Shown here in pieces: positions 5,891-14,071 of a DNA stretch of 24,706 nucleotides (its first letter is position 1; each line of letters begins with the position of its first letter). The position numbers were made by a program, and so were the translations under genes. The notes under the pieces were generated by a model. The model was not told the origin of the DNA. It ran no database searches and saw only the letters and a program-made list of their open reading frames with translations. The DNA lies in the NCBI GenBank assembly GCA_945868195.1, contig CAMBLP010000013.1, positions 1-24,706 of the forward strand, given 5' to 3'. Source of the DNA: Bordetella parapertussis. GTDB lineage: Bacteria > Pseudomonadota > Gammaproteobacteria > Burkholderiales > Burkholderiaceae_B.

Positions 5891-8463
5891 ACAAGGCCTC
5901 CGAGATCAATCGCGGAGTCTTCAATCTCGATTGCCATCTGCGTAGCCGCCCAGACCGAGAGCTTGTCACGAAAGATCTTGGCATTATGACGGGCATCGAC
6001 AGGAAAAGAGGGGTGAAAATAAAATCGCTTTATGGGTGAGGTGACTAAATCAGCTGCACCTAGGGTCCGGAGTTCACCCGCTAGTCGGCGACGGGCGGCC
6101 AAATCGAGCAAGCGCGATCGCGGTTCGACCACAACTGCCGGTAGGCCGTCTACACCGATAAGTGCCGTGCGGCTGACCTCCGGGTGACGGTTGAAGACAT
6201 TCTCCACAGGTACGCTGTGAAAAACCCGCTCTGACGCGACGACCATGTGGACACTGCGACCACAAAAGTAGAGTTGGCCGTTACCGTCGAGATATCCCAT
6301 GTCGCCCATGCGATGCCAGACACGACCGCCCTCGCAAACCTTACTTGCCGTGGTCGCCTCAGGTCGCGAAAGATACTCTAGGCTAACCGTCTCACCACTG
6401 ACGAGGATTTCGCCGATTACACGCTCTGGGCAATCAACAAGCAATACATCTGTCGGCCCAGCCAAAATTTGTACGACACGGAGTTGCACACATTCAATGG
6501 CTCGGCCAACGGGTGTGCCCTGCTCGCCAGATAACGCAGACACTATTGGATACTTGCGTAGGTCGGCTGCAGCTGCGAGCGTGACGGGGAGCGCCTCAGT
6601 TGCACCGTAAGGAGTGAAGCTTTCCGCCTGCGGGCACACGGCTTTAAGGAGATCAAGCGTTTCCGGTGAAACAGACGTACCCGCAACAAATACACGACGC
6701 AACTGCGGCAACAACGTACCGGTCTGCTGGCAATAACGGGCGAGCTTCGCCCAAAGCGTCGGAGAGCCAAAAGATGTCTGATTGCCGAGGTCACGCATAA
6801 CGCGAATGATCTGCTTGGGCACCAGTGAAAGAGGACGACTAGGGTCGAGCGGCGGAAAGATGCTCCCCACGCCAAGGGCCGAAGTGTAGAGGCTAAAAAT
6901 AGGTAGCAGCGACAGATCTTGCTCACCGCTGCGAAAGCCAAAATTGTCGCGAAATACAGCGAGCTGCTTTGTGAGCATGCGGTTGGTGAAGACAACGCCT
7001 TTGGGTCGACCGGTAGCACCCGAAGTGAAGGCCACGAGGGCAGCGTCTTCTGCCTGCCGTGGAATCGGCACTGGCAGACTCACCCCAGGCTTGAGTTGGT
7101 CACTCAGTCGCGTCGCGCCAAACACCGGCAGCCTTCCGACGACGATGCAGAAACGGAGTGAGCTAAACAAATTTGAGGCCTTGAGCCGAAGCAGATGGGC
7201 CTTAGGCACACCGATGAATCCGCTTGGCTGAGCTTCATGCATGCAAGCTACCACCGCATCGATACCCATCCCTGGATCAATAAACACAGGGATAGCACCG
7301 CGACCCATCACTGCGTAGCTCAGCGCGAGAAAGTCAGCGCCTGGCGTCACAAGCATGATCACGCGATCGCCAGCCTGCAGTCCGGCTGCTGATAGACCGT
7401 GTTCGTATGCGTTAATGCGATAAGTCAGGGCTGCAAAATCGATCACGTCATACTGCGGACGATCGCCCCATAAAGGGAAGGATACTTTCGTGACTGCCGG
7501 CACCCACGGCATCGCCGCAGCTGCTGCATGCAGCGCTCCATAAAGCCCAATGCCCTGTAGCCGTGTATCCCTAGATGGGGTTATCCGCACAGCACTTGAC
7601 GTGAAACCTGAACCAAACTCGCCACCAGAGCTCGATGCGAGCGGCCGCAGGAAGTCTTGTACCGCTGCGACAATCTCAACAGCAGTATCTTCGAGCAGAA
7701 GGTGGGAGGCTTCGGGTATTTGTACCAAGTCTGCCTGAGGGAAGTGGGCGGAGAAATGACGGAAAATACTCGGATGAAAGCAAGGATCTTTCATTCCCCA
7801 TAGAATTTTTACCGGCTTGTCTAAAAGCGTCGGCAGCCTAGCCACCACATCGTTCATCAAAACCGCTGTGGGATGGGAGCGAGAAAACGGGATGTCGCGG
7901 ACAAAACCCCAAATGGCTCGGCGACTGGTTTGGGTACGGTAGGGGCGATGGTAGCCTTCCTTGATCTCCTTCTCAAGAGCGTAGGAAACACCGAACGAAG
8001 TCAGCAATTTGACGAAACTCATCGTGTGCTGTGTCAACAGTCTACCGATTAAGGGTGACGCCGCCAGCTTGATTGTCCTAGGAAGCAAGGACGTCTCAGC
8101 GAGGGTGGTGTTGAAATAAATCAACCGCTCGACAGAGGTGGGACGACGCACCGCGAGGCCGGTACCAATCGGCCCCCCCCAGTCATGCATGACTAACGAA
8201 AAGCTGTCAACGTTTAAGTGGTCGAGGAGTTCCTCAAGATGGGCAATGCGATCGGCTGCGCGGAAGAAGACATCCGAGGGCTTATCGGAAAGACCGCAGC
8301 CAAGATGATCAGGGACGATCACCCTGAAGTTATGCCGCAGGTTGGCGACTAAATTACGGAACAGAAAACCCCAAGTGGGATTGCCATGCAGGCATATTAT
8401 GACGGGGCCGGTGCCTTCGTCGATGTAATGCATGCGATAGCCCTGCGACATGCCGGAACCCAC
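5887..8463 (-). CDS. oleBC: OleBC fusion: beta-lactone decarboxylase plus beta-lactone synthetase
   Basis: OleC closes the beta-hydroxy acid to a beta-lactone using ATP; OleB removes CO2 to give a cis-olefin. Residues 1-275 are an alpha/beta hydrolase of the haloalkane-dehalogenase type: HGNPTWGF at 26-33, nucleophile Asp94 followed by Trp95 (HDWGG), and His254 (EASHLLLED). A Ser/Gly-rich linker (275-300) leads to an AMP-forming ligase: FTSGATGRPKG at 479-489, PYGATEALP at 618-626, GDMGYLD at 720-726. The GTG start at 8463 is only the first possible start codon. The same frame continues upstream to a TAA at 8578-8580 and reads FGPLYPFPSRFANVG, which looks like the OleB N-terminus but has no ATG, GTG or TTG. 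The true start is therefore uncertain. OleBC fusions are known mainly from Actinobacteria. Confidence 0.88.
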   Translation of the reverse strand: MGSGMSQGYRMHYIDEGTGPVIICLHGNPTWGFLFRNLVANLRHNFRVIVPDHLGCGLSDKPSDVFFRAADRIAHLEELLDHLNVDSFSLVMHDWGGPIGTGLAVRRPTSVERLIYFNTTLAETSLLPRTIKLAASPLIGRLLTQHTMSFVKLLTSFGVSYALEKEIKEGYHRPYRTQTSRRAIWGFVRDIPFSRSHPTAVLMNDVVARLPTLLDKPVKILWGMKDPCFHPSIFRHFSAHFPQADLVQIPEASHLLLEDTAVEIVAAVQDFLRPLASSSGGEFGSGFTSSAVRITPSRDTRLQGIGLYGALHAAAAAMPWVPAVTKVSFPLWGDRPQYDVIDFAALTYRINAYEHGLSAAGLQAGDRVIMLVTPGADFLALSYAVMGRGAIPVFIDPGMGIDAVVACMHEAQPSGFIGVPKAHLLRLKASNLFSSLRFCIVVGRLPVFGATRLSDQLKPGVSLPVPIPRQAEDAALVAFTSGATGRPKGVVFTNRMLTKQLAVFRDNFGFRSGEQDLSLLPIFSLYTSALGVGSIFPPLDPSRPLSLVPKQIIRVMRDLGNQTSFGSPTLWAKLARYCQQTGTLLPQLRRVFVAGTSVSPETLDLLKAVCPQAESFTPYGATEALPVTLAAAADLRKYPIVSALSGEQGTPVGRAIECVQLRVVQILAGPTDVLLVDCPERVIGEILVSGETVSLEYLSRPEATTASKVCEGGRVWHRMGDMGYLDGNGQLYFCGRSVHMVVASERVFHSVPVENVFNRHPEVSRTALIGVDGLPAVVVEPRSRLLDLAARRRLAGELRTLGAADLVTSPIKRFYFHPSFPVDARHNAKIFRDKLSVWAATQMAIEIEDSAIDLGGLV

Positions 8464-8859
8464 GGAAGTGTTACGCCCGACATTGGCGAATCTCGAGGGA
8501 AACGGATAAAGCGGACCGAACGGAAAGAAGGCCGACTCGTCGTCGCGGCTTGAAAGAACGGGCTCGATGGTAAAGGCTTATAGAAAATAACAATCCTTTA
8601 ATATTACTGACGAAAGTCTGAATAGGCAACCAACAATCCCCAGATCTTCCTAACAGATGATGGCGCATGACAACTTTATAGGGCTCTTCATATCGCGAAT
8701 AGCTTAATATGATCTATTGCATAACCAGCTCATAATCTAACGAAATTAAAAGATTACGAGAAGGTAAATACGGTCGGTTCATTTTTTCTAGTAATGTGTA
8801 TAACAAAATATAATTTTTAGTATCCACCACAGTACTGACATCACGTATTGGAGAAAAAA
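8464..8859. other. Intergenic region between oleBC and the outer-membrane protein gene
   Basis: No complete gene was found. On the minus strand, 8464-8577 appears to encode the missing OleB N-terminus without a usable start. The rest is AT-rich. A perfect 6-bp inverted repeat (TAATCT 8733-8738, AGATTA 8751-8756) lies in the middle. For the rightward gene there are two possible -10 boxes, TATAAC at 8799-8804 and TATAAT at 8809-8814, without a good -35. Leftward promoter elements for oleBC could not be fixed. Confidence 0.5.
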
Positions 8860-9513
8860 ATGGAAAAGTTTTTCATGACCGCACTCATTGCGGGCTTAGT
8901 TGGTACAGCTCAAGCACAAAGCGGGTTTGAGGGATTCTACGCGCAAGCTGGTGTTGGTTATGAGAAGGTATCACCACTCTTTTCAGGCGGGACCGTTCTC
9001 GGAAATAGCTACTCGGCTTCGGGTAAAAAACCTGAAGGTCTTGCAGGCGCCGTGGGGGTTGGATATAACTTTTCTTTGACGCCAAATTTTTTGCTTGGAA
9101 TTGGCGCTGAGTACTCACCCATTCAGGCGCGCTCTGACTACACCGCGTCAATCAATACGTTCGTAGGTGAGCTTTCAGTCACTAAAAATTATCTCAGAAA
9201 AGATTTGTTCAATATTTTCGTTTCACCTAGTCTTCTCATTGCGAAAGATAAATTGGTTTACGCCAAGATTGGATATACCGGTGCAACCATCAATACGGAT
9301 GGACGCACTATACAGATGAACGGATATTCTTTAGGTCTAGGCTACAAGCAAAACATCTCTGGTGGATGGTATGGATTTGGAGAAGCAAACTATGCAAAGT
9401 TTGGCAATGCCAGTTTGAACAAGAGCAAGGTCGGCGAGACTTACGTGAGTACTACTGGATCATTTAATGCAAATAGTATGAATGTTCTTGTCGGTCTTGG
9501 CTACAGGTTCTAA
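8860..9513 (+). CDS. Small outer-membrane beta-barrel protein
   Basis: From the ATG at 8860 (TTGGAG ribosome site just upstream, preferred over a TTG at 8848) the protein has 217 residues. It starts with a signal peptide ending in TAQAQ (probable cleavage AQA|QS). It has alternating Gly/aromatic strands such as GFYAQAGVGYE and GLAGAVGVGYNF, and ends in LVGLGYRF with the C-terminal Phe typical of outer-membrane barrels. Size and pattern fit the OmpA-like/opacity 8-stranded barrel group. The specific role is unknown. It is transcribed away from the ole genes and probably on its own. Confidence 0.75.
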   Translation: MEKFFMTALIAGLVGTAQAQSGFEGFYAQAGVGYEKVSPLFSGGTVLGNSYSASGKKPEGLAGAVGVGYNFSLTPNFLLGIGAEYSPIQARSDYTASINTFVGELSVTKNYLRKDLFNIFVSPSLLIAKDKLVYAKIGYTGATINTDGRTIQMNGYSLGLGYKQNISGGWYGFGEANYAKFGNASLNKSKVGETYVSTTGSFNANSMNVLVGLGYRF

Positions 9514-9550
9514 GGCATTGGTCGTAGTAGATGAAAGAGTCATATAAAAA

Positions 9551-9581
9551 TAAACCCACAAAGATTTCTCAGGTGGGTTTA
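9551..9581. terminator. Intrinsic terminator, probably bidirectional
   Basis: TAAACCCAC (9551-9559) and GTGGGTTTA (9573-9581) form a perfect 9-bp stem around a 13-base loop. In the minus sense the stem is followed by TTTTTATATG, a good T-run, so it can end transcripts coming from the GNAT gene. In the plus sense it lies 38 bp after the barrel-protein stop, with only the TTTA of the stem itself. It sits in the gap between the two convergent genes. Confidence 0.7.
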
Positions 9582-9678
9582 TGTCTGATCTTAAAAAGTA
9601 GATAACTTTATACTTAGATACTTTTATTTCTAATCAACTCATAAAACAATCATAAGTATTTGATTTAACAAAATTTTT

Positions 9679-9725
9679 TGGTGGCACATCCCTGATCCGA
9701 AATGGGGACTTGCGGATTATGATTC
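9679..9725 (-). pseudogene. tRNA-Met 3' fragment (truncated duplicate)
   Basis: These 47 bases match 10455-10501 of the intact tRNA-Met at 42 of 47 positions in the same orientation, from the CCA end through the T-arm, variable loop and anticodon CAT. The 5' half of a tRNA is missing. Changes in the T-stem/loop (ACAGG to AATGG) make it nonfunctional. The GNAT stop codon lies inside it. A tRNA 3' copy paired with a full tRNA is the usual mark of site-specific integration, but an old tRNA duplication is also possible. Confidence 0.85.
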
Positions 9726-10139
9726 GAAACGTTTCATCATAAAGTAACGAGAATGGCCTGGCGGAGAATCGGGGATAGTGCCGTACAGTGTGTAGCCCCG
9801 CTTTTCGTAAAAGGGCCGTGCTTGGAAGCTGAACGTATCGAGGTAGACGCCGATGCAACCACGCGCTCGACCTTCATCCTCGGCCTGTTGCATCAACCGA
9901 GATCCAAGGCCATCGCGCCGTAGGTCCTCGGGCAGATAAACCAATTGGATATAAAGCCAGGCAGCGAGACTATGACCTTGGATGCCGCCGACTGGAACAT
10001 CCCCGCCATCCCGAAAGACCATCAGGCGAAGCGGCTTGTGGACATGCGGACCGATAAATGGGCCATTAAAATCACTTAAACCAGCGTATAAGACGGCCTC
10101 AAGTGGGGTTTGCTCTGCCTCAGATATTTCGATGCGCAT
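9717..10139 (-). CDS. GNAT family N-acetyltransferase
   Basis: The 140-residue protein has the GNAT acetyl-CoA motif A at LPEDLRRDGLGSRLMQQAE (about 69-87). The later strand-helix reads VYLDTFSFQARPFYEKRGY, where Phe-Tyr-Lys-Gly is typical of GNAT motif B. The substrate cannot be told; the group includes small-molecule and protein acetylases. Its last codons and TAA stop (GAATCATAA) lie in the tRNA-Met fragment, so the C-terminus was shaped by the junction. The gene is the only cargo between the fragment and the intact tRNA. Confidence 0.85.
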   Translation of the reverse strand: MRIEISEAEQTPLEAVLYAGLSDFNGPFIGPHVHKPLRLMVFRDGGDVPVGGIQGHSLAAWLYIQLVYLPEDLRRDGLGSRLMQQAEDEGRARGCIGVYLDTFSFQARPFYEKRGYTLYGTIPDSPPGHSRYFMMKRFES

Positions 10140-10454
10140 CAGAACATTTCCAATTGGTGCGAAAGATATGGTTTTGCATTGACAATCTCTAGACGATTCT
10201 AGGTCACTTAAAATCGCAAAATATATAAAATGTTATCACATGCCTGCCACTGTTAAACGACGCTGCCGAACGGCGTTTCTGCCTCGTCAGTTAAAGGAAA
10301 ATTGATCTTTATTAAAACCAGAATGGTGATAATTTAATCAGGCGTAACAACAATGAATGTTCGTTGGATTGAAAGGACAAATAACCCAACTGATTGAGCT
10401 GTATGTGTGCAGCTTGTGAGGGTTTGGTCTAGAGATAAACTCATATAATTTTAC
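10140..10454. other. Intergenic region between GNAT gene and tRNA-Met
   Basis: No gene is seen in these 315 bases. It should hold the GNAT promoter (minus sense) and the 3' processing region of the tRNA. A short imperfect hairpin (AAACG...CGTTT around 10255-10278) is present but weak. I see no integrase remnant. Confidence 0.4.
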
Positions 10455-10531
10455 TGGTGGCGCATCCCTGATTCGAACAGGGGACCTGCGGATTATGATT
10501 CCGTCGCTCTAACCGGCTGAGCTAATGCGCC
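10455..10531 (-). tRNA. tRNA-Met (CAT)
   Basis: The minus strand folds as a 77-base tRNA including encoded CCA. The acceptor GGCGCAT pairs with ATGCGCC, the D-arm is GCTC...GAGC, the anticodon stem CGGA pairs with TCCG around loop ATCATAA (anticodon CAT), and the T-arm is CCCTG TTCGAAT CAGGG. The body resembles elongator tRNA-Met of betaproteobacteria. The lysidine-modified tRNA-Ile2 also has CAT, so that alternative is not fully excluded. Confidence 0.9.
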
Positions 10532-10691
10532 CCAAACAGTCGGAAATCTGATTGACTTCTAACTGAGAGGCGAAAGTCTAGCATTTTTTTAAAGACTCTG
10601 CTTTTTTGCCAATGCTCGCAGCAATAGAGAGCTGTGTAAAAATAGCCTTAAAACATAACCCAAACAATAAATCTCAAATCAGAGACAAAAG

Positions 10692-11558
10692 ATGTCAGAA
10701 ATCATCAAGACTTACTTGGATAACCCCAGCCCCGCTACTTTTAAGCTACCTCGCGGCGCCACGGACTCGCACGTTCATGTCTTCGGTCCAAATGATAAAT
10801 TCCCCTACGCGGAAAGCCGTGGTTTTACCCCTGCGGATGCCCCCAAGGAAAGCCTGTTTGCCCTGCATAAAAAACTGGGTATCGATCGCTGTGTCATCGT
10901 CAACACACTTTTGCATGGTTTTGACAATAGCGTTGTCGAGGATGCCATGCGTGCTGCCGAGGGACGATATCTAGGCGTTGCCCTCACCCCCGTCGATCTG
11001 AGTGACGTAGAGCTCAAGCGTCTGGCCTCTGTAGGCTTTCGCGGTCTGAGATTTCACTTTATGCCAGGCTACAAAATCGAATACACGCCTGAACAAGTGA
11101 TCGCCTTGACCCGTCGACTTGAACCTTTGGGCATGCACCTGCAGTTACAGATGCACGCAATGCATGCCAAAGAGCTCACCCCTCTGCTCAAGCAATCTGC
11201 TGTTCCAGTCGTCATGGATCATATGGGGCGCGTTGATGCCACGCTTGGCTTGGCGCACGAGCATTTTCAAGCATTGTGTCGACTCTTGGAACTGCCCGGC
11301 TTTATGGTCAAGGTCAGCGGCATCGATCGCATCGATGCACAACCACCCTACAAACAAGGCATTCCCTTTGCCAGACACCTTGTGACAACCTACCCAGATC
11401 GCTGCGTGTGGGGCTCGGACTGGCCGCACCCCAACCATACGCATATTCCAGACGATGGGGCCTTGGTCAATGCGCTCGCCCAGATCGCGCCTGAGCCAGC
11501 GTTACTGCAGCAACTGATGGTGGATAACCCACAAAAGCTTTACCGCTTTTCCGCCTAA
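10692..11558 (+). CDS. Amidohydrolase 2 family, 2-pyrone-4,6-dicarboxylate lactonase-like
   Basis: The 288-residue TIM-barrel hydrolase has the metal-binding His-x-His in ATDSHVHVFG (His27, His29), VMDHMGR in the middle, and GSDWPHPNH near the C-terminus with the catalytic Asp. This pattern matches the LigI-like branch, which opens lactones or related rings, often without a tightly bound metal. The substrate is unknown. It converges with the M20 gene at 11555, with stop codons overlapping by 4 bp. It may join the neighbouring nitrogen or ring-cleavage metabolism, but it is transcribed separately. Confidence 0.8.
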   Translation: MSEIIKTYLDNPSPATFKLPRGATDSHVHVFGPNDKFPYAESRGFTPADAPKESLFALHKKLGIDRCVIVNTLLHGFDNSVVEDAMRAAEGRYLGVALTPVDLSDVELKRLASVGFRGLRFHFMPGYKIEYTPEQVIALTRRLEPLGMHLQLQMHAMHAKELTPLLKQSAVPVVMDHMGRVDATLGLAHEHFQALCRLLELPGFMVKVSGIDRIDAQPPYKQGIPFARHLVTTYPDRCVWGSDWPHPNHTHIPDDGALVNALAQIAPEPALLQQLMVDNPQKLYRFSA

Positions 11559-12802
11559 GTTGTCATCATATCGAGGCAGGTTCGGGCGATGACTTTTGTC
11601 GCCCGACGCAAGTCCTCAAGCTCCAGACGCTCATCGGGCTGTTTAGCGCGACTTTCCTCGACGGTACGCGGACCCGCACCATACAACACGACAGGAATAC
11701 CCGCCTCACAATACAAGCGCGCATCTGCGTAAAGCGGTGTACCGCAAGCAGGCACTTTTTCACCAAACTGTTTTTCCGCATGGGTTTGCAATGCTTCGAC
11801 CAGCTCGGTGCTACCAGGCAGCGGCTTGAGCGCACGCGCCAACAAAATACGCTTGGTTTCAGCAGTAATGCCGGGGATTGGCTTCCAAACTGCGTCGATC
11901 GTCGCGCGAATGCTTTCCTCGACTTGGGCAGGATCCTCTTCGGGAATCATCCGACGATCAAGCTTGAGTATGACTTTTCCAGGAATCACATTGGTGTTGG
12001 TACCGCCTTGAATCAAACCGATGTTCAGATAGGGATGATTAATGCCTGGGACCTGACTCCTGACGGACTTATAGGTTTCATTCAAGCCATACAAAGCGTT
12101 CATGATCTTGACTGCAGCCTGCAAGGCATCGACGCCTGAGGTCGGGACGGCTGCGTGACCCATTTTTCCGTTGACTGTGACTTCGAACTGTAAGCAGCCG
12201 TTATGCGCAGTAATGATCTGATAGCTAAAGCCTGCAGCAATCGCCAAATCGGGCTTGGTGAGATTGTTTTTCAACAACCAGCCTGGACCTAACTCTCCAC
12301 CGAACTCTTCGTCATAGGTAAACTGTAATTCGATGCGTCCTTTGAGCGGCACGCCGAGTGACTCAAGCGCACGTACGGCAAAAATATAGGTTGAGAAATC
12401 ACACTTGCTGACTGCCGCCGCACGTCCATAGATACGGCCATCATGAATCTCACCACCATAAGGAGGATAGGTCCAACCTTCGCCAGGCGGCACCACGTCA
12501 CCATGGGCATTGAGCGCCAAGACTTTGCCACCGTCAGCATATTGCCTTTTGACGATGAGGTTCGTGATTGACTCCAGTCCTGCATCACGGACAACGGCTT
12601 CGGGCACGGAATGTTGCTCGGCTTTCATACCAAAAGATTCAATTAATTTGGCAACATGCAGCGCATGCGGCGTGTTGTTGCCTGGCGGCGTATCTGTTGG
12701 GACTTGAATCACTGACTGCAAAAACTTCACTTGTTCATCAAAGTGCGCATCGATCCATTGGTCGAGCTTGGCATAGAGTTCAGCGTGATTATTGTTCTTC
12801 AT
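11555..12802 (-). CDS. M20-family hydrolase with a degenerate zinc site
   Basis: The 415-residue protein has the M20 dipeptidase/deacylase layout: NAHGDVVPPGEGW with His100 and Asp102, YDEEFGGELG with Glu165 and Glu166, the lid domain with NGKMGHAAVP, and GTPLYADARLY near the end. Three canonical metal-ligand positions differ. The bridging Asp of GRGAxDMKG is Val131 (GRAAAVSK), the acid of GEPT is Gly191, and the last His of AHxPDE is Lys387 (AKQPDE). Zinc binding may thus be altered or lost, or use shifted residues such as Asp135. It is the last gene of the operon, 15 bp after the carbamoylase-type gene. Substrate unknown; DapE or ArgE function is unlikely. Confidence 0.75.
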   Translation of the reverse strand: MKNNNHAELYAKLDQWIDAHFDEQVKFLQSVIQVPTDTPPGNNTPHALHVAKLIESFGMKAEQHSVPEAVVRDAGLESITNLIVKRQYADGGKVLALNAHGDVVPPGEGWTYPPYGGEIHDGRIYGRAAAVSKCDFSTYIFAVRALESLGVPLKGRIELQFTYDEEFGGELGPGWLLKNNLTKPDLAIAAGFSYQIITAHNGCLQFEVTVNGKMGHAAVPTSGVDALQAAVKIMNALYGLNETYKSVRSQVPGINHPYLNIGLIQGGTNTNVIPGKVILKLDRRMIPEEDPAQVEESIRATIDAVWKPIPGITAETKRILLARALKPLPGSTELVEALQTHAEKQFGEKVPACGTPLYADARLYCEAGIPVVLYGAGPRTVEESRAKQPDERLELEDLRRATKVIARTCLDMMTT

Positions 12803-12817
12803 GTTGTTGGATTGTAA

Positions 12818-14071
12818 TTAGTTGATTTGATCTAATAGAGCTTCAAAAGCCTGCGTCGCGAGCGTTGCGTCTTCGGACGTAATGATCTCGAGAGGGTTGT
12901 GGCTAATACCGCGATTGCCACCGCGCACAAACAACATCGCCTGAGGCATGATGGTGTGCATTTTCATGGCATCGTGACCAGCACCACTGTTCAGTTTGAA
13001 CACAGGCTGACCGATGTTGGCAACCGCCCTCTCCCAGCGAGCCTGCCAGGCAGGATCCGAAGGCGCAGCACTCGCGCGCATGACTTCGGTGTATTCGAAC
13101 TGGACTTGTCTACGCGCAGCAATTGCGTGCGCCTCTTTGACGATATCAGCTACTAACGCATCACGCTGAGGGTCAGTGGGTGCGCGCATATCCAAGGTAA
13201 AGACACACTCACCCGGGATCACGTTAATCGAACCGCCAGGCACTTGAATCTGTCCGACAGTCGCCACTGAACCCTCGTCAGCACGCGCGCGCTGCTCAGC
13301 CATCAGACTGATTTCAGCAGCCGCCAACATCGCATCCTGACGCATCGACATCGGTGTTGTGCCGGCATGTCCAGCGAGACCGATTGTTTTACAGGTTGCA
13401 CGGACGCCTGCATTAATCGAAGTCACTACACCGAGTGGAAGTGCTTTTTCGTAGAGCACCGGACCTTGCTCGATATGTACCTCGACAAAGCCAAGATATT
13501 TTTTTGGGTCACGTTTAATCGTCTGGATGGACGCGAGAGTACCAGGCAAGCCCGCCGCCTTCATCGCCTCAGCCATAGAAATGCCGTCGGCGTCACGCTG
13601 GGTCAACCATTCGGAGTCGAAACTACCCGTCAACGCGCCAGCAGCTAAGAAAGTCGCACGGAATCGCTGACCTTCTTCTTCGGAAAAGCCGACGACTTCG
13701 ATGCCGTAGGGTAAGCGACGCTTTTGGCTCGAAAGGGATTTGACAACCGCGATGGGTATCAGAATGCCCAGACGTCCGTCATACTTACCGCCATTGCGCA
13801 CGGTGTCGTAATGAGAACCTGTCAGCAGCGACGCAGTGTCTGTGGTGTCGCCGTGATAAACGCCCACCACATTACCGACTGCATCAACCGAAATCTGATC
13901 AAAACCAGCTTCTTGCATCAACGCTTTGAGCTCAGCCGCCACCGCTAGATGGGCCGGGGTCAGATACGTCACTGTTAACTGACCCTTTTCTGCCCAACCT
14001 GGCTCACTGTGCTGAGCCAAGCGCTCCGACCACTGCATAATGTCTTGACCGACTTTTTGTAAAACCGCCAT
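12818..14071 (-). CDS. Zn-dependent hydantoinase/carbamoylase-type amidase (M20)
   Basis: The family hydrolyses N-carbamoyl amino acids, beta-ureidopropionate or allantoate, releasing ammonia and CO2. The 417-residue protein keeps the full two-metal set: GSHYDTVRNGGKYDG (His87, Asp98), FSEEEGQRF (Glu132/133), VEVHIEQGP (His199) and GISHNPLE (about His395). The lid domain reads GLAGHAGTTPM. The start has CAGGAAC upstream. It follows cynS by 84 bp on the same strand. The exact substrate cannot be read from sequence; the choice among allantoate, carbamoyl amino acids and ureidopropionate needs phylogeny or assay. Confidence 0.85.
   Translation of the reverse strand: MAVLQKVGQDIMQWSERLAQHSEPGWAEKGQLTVTYLTPAHLAVAAELKALMQEAGFDQISVDAVGNVVGVYHGDTTDTASLLTGSHYDTVRNGGKYDGRLGILIPIAVVKSLSSQKRRLPYGIEVVGFSEEEGQRFRATFLAAGALTGSFDSEWLTQRDADGISMAEAMKAAGLPGTLASIQTIKRDPKKYLGFVEVHIEQGPVLYEKALPLGVVTSINAGVRATCKTIGLAGHAGTTPMSMRQDAMLAAAEISLMAEQRARADEGSVATVGQIQVPGGSINVIPGECVFTLDMRAPTDPQRDALVADIVKEAHAIAARRQVQFEYTEVMRASAAPSDPAWQARWERAVANIGQPVFKLNSGAGHDAMKMHTIMPQAMLFVRGGNRGISHNPLEIITSEDATLATQAFEALLDQIN

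Noticed and set aside
6543..7019. 158-codon minus-strand open frame
   Set aside because: It lies wholly inside the OleC domain in another frame, and its Arg/Ser/Cys-rich peptide looks like a shadow.
8471..8668. 65-codon minus-strand open frame upstream of oleBC as a separate small gene
   Set aside because: It is in a different frame from the OleB-like peptide, has no recognisable features, and overlaps sequence that seems to encode the OleB N-terminus.
3733..8807. Direct repeat TGTATAACAAA flanking the ole genes (3733-3743 and 8797-8807), possible insertion duplication
   Set aside because: The 11-mer is AT-rich, contains a -10-like box, and similar TGTATAAA strings occur before other genes, so shared promoter sequence or chance explains it.
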